DNA of 9,558 nt, taken from NCBI GenBank assembly GCA_944326625.1, contig CALVER010000045.1, positions 1-9,558 of the forward strand. Reading direction: 5' to 3'. A program made the translations under genes and the position numbers. This document shows, piece after piece, positions 4,991-9,558 of this stretch. The notes under the pieces were generated by a model. The model searched no databases. It was not told where the DNA came from and worked only from the letters and a program-made list of their open reading frames with translations. Within the stretch, counting starts at the first letter, position 1, and every line of letters starts with the position of its first letter. Origin of the DNA: Candidatus Gastranaerophilales bacterium. Its GTDB lineage: Bacteria > Cyanobacteriota > Vampirovibrionia > Gastranaerophilales > Gastranaerophilaceae.

Positions 4991-5863
4991 ATGACAGTTC
5001 AAGATTGGTTTGAAAAACGTAAAGAGGCACAAATTCAGCGCCGCGCATTGGAAGCTAAAGCGGCTCAGGTGGTCGAGAACCCTGATTTATGGACTAAATG
5101 CGTTCACTGTGACGCTCAATTGTTAAAGTCCGATATTGAAGAAAATATGTTTGTTTGTCCGGTTTGTGATTACCATTTCAGGATAAATGCAAGAACACGC
5201 ATTAAACAGTTGTTTGATGAAAATTCTTTTGAAGAATTATTCTCTGAGATTAAACCGACGGATCCTCTGGATTTTGTCGATACAGAACCCTATAAAGACA
5301 GACTTCAAAGAGCTCACGAAAAAACAGGACTTGATGAGGCTGTTGTGACCGGTATAGGTTCAATTGAAGGCAATAAAGTCGCATGCGCGATTATGGATTT
5401 TGACTTTATGGGCGGTTCTATGGGAAGCGTTGTCGGTGAAAAGGTTACAAGAATTATTGAAAAAGCCATTGAACTCAGACTTCCCGTTCTTGCGATTACA
5501 TCTTCGGGCGGTGCAAGAATGCAGGAAAGCGCTTTGAGCCTTATGCAGATGGCTAAGACTTCCTGCGCGTGCGCAAGACTTGATGATGAAAAACTTTTGT
5601 ATATAAACTTGCTGACTGAACCTACATTCGGCGGTGTTACGGCAAGTTTCGGAACCCTCGGCGACATTATTGTCGCTGAACAGGGCGCAAGAATAGGATT
5701 TGCGGGCAGAAGGGTTATTGAGCAGACTATCAGGCAAAAACTTCCGTCTGACTTCCAGACTGCTGAATATTTGTTAAAATACGGGCAGGTTGACGTTGTG
5801 TCACCGCGTAAAGATTTGAGAAGTACATTGGCAAATATCCTGTCAATGCACAGTATAGGTTAG
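4991..5863 (+). CDS. accD: Acetyl-CoA carboxylase carboxyltransferase subunit beta
   Basis: AccD pairs with AccA to form the carboxyltransferase that moves the carboxyl group from carboxybiotin to acetyl-CoA, giving malonyl-CoA for fatty acid synthesis. The 290-residue length is typical. The N-terminal C4 zinc ribbon is visible as Cys37, Cys40, Cys56 and Cys59 (CVHC...CPVC). The crotonase-like carboxyltransferase domain follows, with DFDFMGGSMGSVVGEK (136-151), SSGGARMQES (171-180), PTFGGVTASFG (211-221) and GFAGRRVIEQTI (236-247). It is first in a four-gene operon, and accA starts 12 bases after its stop. The biotin carrier and biotin carboxylase genes (accB, accC) are not in the window. Confidence 0.97.
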   Translation: MTVQDWFEKRKEAQIQRRALEAKAAQVVENPDLWTKCVHCDAQLLKSDIEENMFVCPVCDYHFRINARTRIKQLFDENSFEELFSEIKPTDPLDFVDTEPYKDRLQRAHEKTGLDEAVVTGIGSIEGNKVACAIMDFDFMGGSMGSVVGEKVTRIIEKAIELRLPVLAITSSGGARMQESALSLMQMAKTSCACARLDDEKLLYINLLTEPTFGGVTASFGTLGDIIVAEQGARIGFAGRRVIEQTIRQKLPSDFQTAEYLLKYGQVDVVSPRKDLRSTLANILSMHSIG

Positions 5864-5875
5864 TTGAGGTAATAA

Positions 5876-6832
5876 ATGTCTACAATTTTGGATTTTGAAA
5901 AGCCGATTATGGAAATTCAGGAAAAGATTGAGGAACTAAAAAAAATAAGTTTGGAGTCCGGCATGGATTTAGATAAAGAAATTGAAACGTTTGAACAGCA
6001 GGCGGATGATTACAGAAAAGAATTGTATTCAAATCTTAAGCCGTCTCAGAAAATGCAGATTGCACGTCATCCGGAAAGACCGAATTTTTTGGATTATGTA
6101 AATCTTATGTGCACTGATTTTATTGAACTTCACGGTGACAGAGAAGGTATGGACGACAGAGCAATCATCGGCGGGCTTGCAAGACTTGACGGGCATCCTG
6201 TCATGATTGTCGGGACAATGAAAGGTAAATCCACCAAAGAAAATTTGGAATATAATTTCGGTATGCCTCAGCCCGAAGGTTACAGAAAGGCTCTCAGATT
6301 ATTTAAGCATGCCGATAAATTCAATATTCCTATTGTAACTATTATTGATACCCCGGGGGCTTATCCCGGTATCAGTGCAGAAGAAAAAGGCCAGGGTTCT
6401 GCTATTGCCGTTAATTTGCGTGAAATGGCTAAATTGGAAGTTCCGGTTATTGCTATTATCACCGGCGAAGGCTGCTCCGGCGGCGCATTGGGGCTTGCGG
6501 TTGCAAATAAGGTTTATTTGCTTGAGCATGCTTATTATACGGTTATTTCACCTGAAGGCTGTGCGTCTATCCTCTGGCGTGACGCGTCCAAAAACAATGA
6601 GGCGGCTGAAGCGCTTAAAATTACAGCTCCTGATTTGATGAAATTTGATATTATTGACGGTGAGATTAAAGAACCCGTCGGCGGTGCGCATACTAATCAT
6701 GAATTTATTGCCGATGAGATGAAACGCACTATTTTAGATGCTTTGGATGAATTAAATAAATATTCGGGTGCTGAATTAAAATCAATGCGTTATCAAAAAT
6801 TCAGAAAAATGGGCGCTTTTATTGAACAATAA
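5876..6832 (+). CDS. accA: Acetyl-CoA carboxylase carboxyltransferase subunit alpha
   Basis: This is the partner of AccD in the acetyl-CoA carboxyltransferase. At 318 residues it is standard size. The N-terminal helical part (FEKPIMEIQEKIEELK, about 7-22, through 60) interlocks with AccD. The carboxybiotin-binding crotonase domain carries ARHPERPN (63-70), ELHGDRE (84-90), GMPQPEGYRKALRL (129-142), DTPGAYPG (158-165) and SPEGCASILWRD (225-236). The GEGxSGGALG loop is GEGCSGGALG (197-206), with Cys where many homologues have Gly; this is probably neutral. GAGG at 5866-5869 sits 6 bases before the ATG, a good ribosome site, and the 12-base gap after accD supports paired expression. Confidence 0.97.
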   Translation: MSTILDFEKPIMEIQEKIEELKKISLESGMDLDKEIETFEQQADDYRKELYSNLKPSQKMQIARHPERPNFLDYVNLMCTDFIELHGDREGMDDRAIIGGLARLDGHPVMIVGTMKGKSTKENLEYNFGMPQPEGYRKALRLFKHADKFNIPIVTIIDTPGAYPGISAEEKGQGSAIAVNLREMAKLEVPVIAIITGEGCSGGALGLAVANKVYLLEHAYYTVISPEGCASILWRDASKNNEAAEALKITAPDLMKFDIIDGEIKEPVGGAHTNHEFIADEMKRTILDALDELNKYSGAELKSMRYQKFRKMGAFIEQ

Positions 6833-6841
6833 GGTTTTGTT

Positions 6842-7729
6842 ATGTATTATGAATTGTCAATAAAAGTTAATCCTGAAATTTCGGATGTCGTGTCAGAGCT
6901 TTGTTTTGAAAATTTACCCTGCGAAGGGGTGATTTTGGCGGAAGAAGCTTATAAAGACCTTGAATTGATATCCTCAACCGAGGGTACTTTAAAAGTTTTT
7001 TTGACACAAAATGCGGATGTCAAATCTTTTTTGGAAGAACAGCGTGAAATTCTTAAATCCCGCGGGTTTTCGGATGATGCGCTCGGAAGCTGGGAGTTTT
7101 CTCTTGTTGAAAAAGAAGATCAGGATTGGTCTAAAAAATGGAAAGAAAAGTGGGATGTAACGCATGTTTCCGACAAGATTACGGTTGTGCCGGATTGGAT
7201 TGAATATTCGCCAAAATCGCCGGATGAGGTCGTTATAACCCTTGAACCGGGCTGTGCTTTCGGAACAGGTACTCATTCAACAACTCAATTGTGTATGAAA
7301 ATGATTGAAAAATATATGCCCCGTGGTGCAAAAGTCGCGGATATCGGTATGGGCTCGGGCATTCTTGCAATTTGTGCGGCAAAGTTCGGTGCGTCTTTCG
7401 TTTACGGCTGCGATAACGATGATACTGTTATTGACGTTGCACGTGAAAATGCCGCGAAAAACGCTGTAAAATGTGATTTTGAGCTTAATACCGCCGATAA
7501 AATTACGCAAAAATTCGATTTTGTTCTGGCTAATATTCTGCACAATGTTCTTGCGGAGATTATGCCTGACTTGAAAAATATTATGAATTCAGGCGCACTG
7601 CTTGTTTTAAGCGGTATTTTGGATGAGAAAAAGCAGGTTGTTCTGGATTCAATTAAAAAATGTGATTTAATATTAGTGGAAGAAGTTCACTTGAACCAGT
7701 GGACTGCATTTGTAGTGAGGAAAAAATGA
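6842..7729 (+). CDS. prmA: Ribosomal protein L11 methyltransferase
   Basis: PrmA methylates ribosomal protein L11 with S-adenosylmethionine in the cytoplasm. At 295 residues it has the normal two-part layout. An N-terminal L11-recognition domain (about 1-90) leads through the linker DQDWSKKWKEKW (93-104) to the methyltransferase domain. That domain carries EPGCAFGTGTHSTT (135-148), the cofactor motif DIGMGSGILAICAAK (167-181) and ANILHNVLAEIMPDL (230-244). The GTGTHxTT block is diagnostic of PrmA. The cofactor loop reads DIGMGSG with Met in a variable position. It lies 9 bases after accA, and its TGA overlaps the kdsB ATG in an ATGA junction, so prmA and kdsB are translationally coupled. The functional link to its neighbours is not obvious, since prmA is a common passenger in housekeeping operons. 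Confidence 0.95.
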   Translation: MYYELSIKVNPEISDVVSELCFENLPCEGVILAEEAYKDLELISSTEGTLKVFLTQNADVKSFLEEQREILKSRGFSDDALGSWEFSLVEKEDQDWSKKWKEKWDVTHVSDKITVVPDWIEYSPKSPDEVVITLEPGCAFGTGTHSTTQLCMKMIEKYMPRGAKVADIGMGSGILAICAAKFGASFVYGCDNDDTVIDVARENAAKNAVKCDFELNTADKITQKFDFVLANILHNVLAEIMPDLKNIMNSGALLVLSGILDEKKQVVLDSIKKCDLILVEEVHLNQWTAFVVRKK

Positions 7730-8463
7730 CAGGAAATACGGCAATTATAATTCCGGCACGCTACGGCTCAAGCCGGTTAAAAGGAAAACCTTTGATAGAA
7801 GTTAACGGAAAACCTATTATCCAGTGGGTTTTTGAAAAAGCGGTAAAATCAACCCTTGCCGACAGAGTTATTGTTGCTACAGACAATGAGGAAATTTTGA
7901 CGACATGTCTTCTGTTCGGCGCTGAGGCTGAAATGACCTCGGAAGCTCATAATTGCGGAAGCGACAGAATTCAGGAGGTTATGGACAGGCATCCCGAAAT
8001 TGAGTATGTCGTTAATCTTCAGGGTGACGAACCGTTGATTAAGCCCGAAAGCATTGATGAGGTTATAAGATGTGTCCGCGATGACGAAAATGCCGATATT
8101 TCAACCTTAATCAGAGTTCTGCGTGATAAAAAAGATATTGAAAATCCTAATCTTGTAAAATGCGTCGTTGACAATAACGGCTACGCACTTTATTTTTCGC
8201 GTTCTAAAATTCCTTATGAACGTAATGAAGGGCATGCTACGTTTTACGGGCACCTTGGCATTTACGGCTATAAGCGTGAGGCTTTGAAAAAAATGACAAA
8301 TCTGCCTCAAACTTCGCTTGAGCTTGCCGAAAGTCTTGAACAGTTAAGAGCTCTGCAAAACGGTATGAAAATTAAAACATGTGTTGTTGATTTTACACCG
8401 GTCGGTATTGATACGGTCGAGGATCTCGAAAAATTCAGAAAAATTGTAGCTTCTCAGCTTTAA
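7726..8463 (+). CDS. kdsB: 3-deoxy-manno-octulosonate cytidylyltransferase (CMP-Kdo synthetase)
   Basis: KdsB activates Kdo with CTP to make CMP-Kdo, the donor for the inner core of lipopolysaccharide, in the cytoplasm. The 245-residue protein shows the nucleotide-binding start IIIPARYGSSRLKGKPL (7-23) and the helix GKPIIQWVFEKA. Next come VIVATDNEEI (48-57), NCGSDRIQEV (76-85), NLQGDEPLI (97-105, with the metal-binding Asp101), ALYFSRSKIPYER (154-166), GHLGIYGY (175-182), LAESLEQLRAL (200-210) and GIDTVEDL (227-234). The ATG at 7726 is chosen because GAGG (7717-7720) precedes it and because it forms an ATGA overlap with prmA; a frame extension back to 7699 adds nothing conserved. As the last gene of the acc operon it links Kdo supply to fatty acid supply. 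Related sugar cytidylyltransferases (for example for ketodeoxynononic acid) are a less likely alternative. Confidence 0.93.
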   Translation: MTGNTAIIIPARYGSSRLKGKPLIEVNGKPIIQWVFEKAVKSTLADRVIVATDNEEILTTCLLFGAEAEMTSEAHNCGSDRIQEVMDRHPEIEYVVNLQGDEPLIKPESIDEVIRCVRDDENADISTLIRVLRDKKDIENPNLVKCVVDNNGYALYFSRSKIPYERNEGHATFYGHLGIYGYKREALKKMTNLPQTSLELAESLEQLRALQNGMKIKTCVVDFTPVGIDTVEDLEKFRKIVASQL

Positions 8464-8492
8464 AAAAAATTCTATTTTTAATAAAAAAGTAC

Positions 8493-8521
8493 TTGCAATT
8501 TTTGTTTACTTAGGTTAATAT
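8493..8521 (+). promoter_or_regulatory. Candidate rpaB promoter
   Basis: TTGCAA (8493-8498) and TAATAT (8516-8521) are spaced by 17 bases, with four of six matches each. Transcription would start near 8528, leaving a leader of about 77 bases before the rpaB ATG. The 141 bases between kdsB and rpaB are extremely AT-rich, so the exact hexamers are uncertain. No clear terminator for kdsB is visible, so read-through into rpaB is possible. Confidence 0.5.
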
Positions 8522-8530
8522 ATCGTTATA
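8504..8530 (+). promoter_or_regulatory. Tandem GTTA half-sites resembling an RpaB/HLR1-type operator
   Basis: Three related hexamers lie in direct orientation: GTTTAC (8504-8509), GTTAAT (8514-8519) and GTTATA (8525-8530), with starts 10 and 11 bases apart. The cyanobacterial HLR1 site bound by RpaB is a direct repeat of GTTACA separated by 4 bases, and the first two hexamers have exactly that spacing. The matches are imperfect. The sites fall between and over the candidate -35 and -10 elements, so bound regulator would be expected to repress. This is inferred from spacing and partial sequence similarity. Confidence 0.35.
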
Positions 8531-8604
8531 AAAATACAAAAAAATAAATAATTTGTAATATTTTTTTAAAGTTAGTGGTGTAAGATATAGGTAAGGAAAA
8601 GACT

Positions 8605-9354
8605 ATGACAGAAAATGCTGAAATGCCGAATGAAACAGAAGATCGTCAGCGTATTTTGCTGGCAGATGACGAAGCCAGTATCAGACGAATTTTGGAAACA
8701 CGTTTAAAAATGGCAGGTTATGACGTTTATACCGCACAGGACGGCGAAGAAACCGTTAATGCGTTTAATAAATATAATCCTGATCTTGTTGTGTTGGATG
8801 TTATGATGCCCAAAATGGACGGCTACGGTGTAACCCGTGAAATCAGAAGAACTTCTGATGTTCCTATTATAATTCTGACAGCGTTAGGTGATGTATCCGA
8901 AAGGATTACAGGGCTTGAACTCGGCGCTGATGACTACGTGATTAAACCTTTCAGCCCGAAAGAATTGGAAGCACGTGTTAAAGCTGTTTTGAGACGTACA
9001 AATAACCGTGAAACTACTGCTCCGACCGGCAAAGTTACCAAAAATGTTATTACAACCGGTAACATAAAAATTGACACTGCCCGTCGTCAGGTGTTCAGAA
9101 AAAATGAAAGAATCAGATTGACAGGTATGGAATTCAGCTTGCTTGAACTTTTGGTAAATAATTCAGGCCAGGCATTCTCCAGAAATGAAATATTGCAGCA
9201 CGTTTGGGCTTACCCGCCGGATCACAGAATTGATACCCGTGTTGTTGATGTACATATTTCAAGATTACGCTCAAAATTGGAATCTGATCCTGCGAATCCG
9301 GAATTGATTTTGACGGCGCGCGGAATCGGTTATATGTTCCAGAGAATAAGTTAA
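8605..9354 (+). CDS. rpaB: OmpR-family response regulator, RpaB (Ycf27) type
   Basis: This 249-residue two-component regulator has a receiver domain (about 15-132) and a winged-helix DNA-binding domain (about 150-248). The phosphorylation pocket is complete: Asp21 and Asp22, phosphoacceptor Asp65 (VVLDVMMP), Thr92 (ILTALGD) and Lys114 (YVIKPFSPKELEARV). The output domain shows RLTGMEFSLLELL (171-183), FSRNEILQHVWAY (191-203) and the recognition helix DTRVVDVHISRLRSKLE (210-226). The DDEASIRRILETRL and RTSDVPIIILTALGDVSERI segments and the C-terminal ELILTARGIGYMFQRI match cyanobacterial RpaB far better than PhoB or OmpR, as I recall those sequences. In cyanobacteria RpaB is an essential regulator of high-light and redox-responsive genes, working with the kinase NblS/Hik33. 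No kinase gene is in the window. AAGGA (8593-8597) lies 7 bases before the ATG, and a strong terminator follows the stop, so it is probably a single-gene unit. Confidence 0.9.
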   Translation: MTENAEMPNETEDRQRILLADDEASIRRILETRLKMAGYDVYTAQDGEETVNAFNKYNPDLVVLDVMMPKMDGYGVTREIRRTSDVPIIILTALGDVSERITGLELGADDYVIKPFSPKELEARVKAVLRRTNNRETTAPTGKVTKNVITTGNIKIDTARRQVFRKNERIRLTGMEFSLLELLVNNSGQAFSRNEILQHVWAYPPDHRIDTRVVDVHISRLRSKLESDPANPELILTARGIGYMFQRIS

Positions 9355-9360
9355 AAAAAG

Positions 9361-9382
9361 TCCCGCTACGGCGGGATTTTTT
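9361..9382 (+). terminator. Intrinsic terminator of rpaB
   Basis: TCCCGC (9361-9366) and GCGGGA (9371-9376) form a 6-bp GC-rich stem with a TACG loop, followed by six T (9377-9382). An A-run (9353-9359) just before the stem can extend the pairing. It also makes the element potentially bidirectional. It lies 7 bases after the rpaB stop. Confidence 0.93.
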
Positions 9383-9442
9383 ATTGGAATATTTCTGCAT
9401 AGTGCAGGCCAAGAATTTCTCAGGATTTTTGTTGCTTAAGTC

Positions 9443-9470
9443 TTGATTTAGATAATGTTTATGTTAATAT
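9443..9470 (+). promoter_or_regulatory. Candidate promoter of tRNA-His
   Basis: TTGATT (9443-9448) and TAATAT (9465-9470) are 16 bases apart. Initiation near 9477 would leave a 7-base leader before the mature tRNA 5' end. The rest of the gap after the rpaB terminator (9383-9442) holds nothing I can identify. Confidence 0.5.
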
Positions 9471-9483
9471 TGAATATGTAAAT

Positions 9484-9558
9484 GGCGCCTGTCGTCAAGC
9501 GGTTAAGACCTCGGATTGTGGTTCCGATATGCATGGGTTCGAATCCCATCAGGCGCCC
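9484..9558 (+). tRNA. tRNA-His (anticodon GTG), 3' end cut by the window edge
   Basis: The gene folds as a complete cloverleaf. The anticodon stem TCGGA/TCCGA (9511-9515, 9523-9527) encloses the loop TTGTGGT, with anticodon GTG at 9518-9520. The T arm is ATGGG/CCCAT (9533-9537, 9545-9549) around TTCGAAT. The D stem is GTC/GAC (9494-9496, 9507-9509). Placing T9492 at the invariant position 8 makes 9485-9491 pair with 9550-9556 and leaves an encoded extra G at 9484 facing C9557. That G-1:C73 pair is the identity element of bacterial tRNA-His. The window ends at C74, so whether CCA is fully encoded cannot be seen. Confidence 0.95.

Noticed and set aside
5314..5737. Two long antisense open frames opposite accD
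   Set aside because: They lie wholly opposite a strongly conserved gene, have no family resemblance and no ribosome sites; they are by-products of accD codon use.
7699..7725. Upstream extension of kdsB inside prmA
   Set aside because: It lacks an ATG, and the ATG at 7726 has a good ribosome site and an ATGA junction with prmA.
8464..8604. Riboswitch or small RNA in the kdsB-rpaB gap
   Set aside because: The stretch is almost all A and T, with no stable stem or known aptamer pattern.

Overview
The window reads as ordinary chromosome from an AT-rich Gram-negative bacterium. My best guess is the non-photosynthetic cyanobacterial sister lineage Melainabacteria/Vampirovibrionia, probably order Gastranaerophilales. 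Three clues point there. The response regulator at 8605-9354 has the sequence character of cyanobacterial RpaB/Ycf27. The protein running off the left edge has the MTIPTLI...GWKI..DYP signature of the small type IV pilin-like proteins that I associate with these genomes. A kdsB gene implies a Kdo-containing, lipopolysaccharide-type outer envelope. This placement is inferred from recognising protein families, not from a database search.

Layout. Positions 1-603 (+) hold the C-terminal part of a pseudopilin-like protein. It ends tail-to-tail with a leftward block (593-4091, -) that reads, in transcription order, ybaB/ebfC, recR, a 203-bp intergenic region rich in repeats and G-runs, an oligopeptide-type ABC transporter ATPase, smpB, and an Fmt-like formyltransferase. 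A short divergent promoter region (4092-4142) separates this block from a rightward matrixin-type zinc metalloprotease gene (4143-4913). A well-formed sigma70-type promoter (4932-4959) then starts a rightward operon of accD, accA, prmA and kdsB (4991-8463). rpaB follows with its own AT-rich promoter region (8464-8604) and a clear intrinsic terminator (9361-9382). A tRNA-His(GTG) gene runs into the right edge.

How the genes work together. accD and accA encode the two halves of the acetyl-CoA carboxyltransferase (malonyl-CoA supply for fatty acids). kdsB activates Kdo for lipopolysaccharide, so the operon joins lipid and envelope supply, with the L11 methyltransferase gene prmA between them. 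The leftward block mixes DNA repair (recR and its usual partner ybaB), ribosome rescue (smpB) and an ATPase that would need membrane partners encoded elsewhere.

I do not see a convincing new multi-gene system. The points most worth a second look are an RpaB-type regulator with candidate tandem binding sites over its own promoter; an intracellular-looking matrixin protease; a formyltransferase that departs from true Fmt; a G-quadruplex-capable repeat cluster between recR and the ATPase gene; and three genes without Shine-Dalgarno sequences whose -10-like hexamers would start transcription at or beside the start codon.
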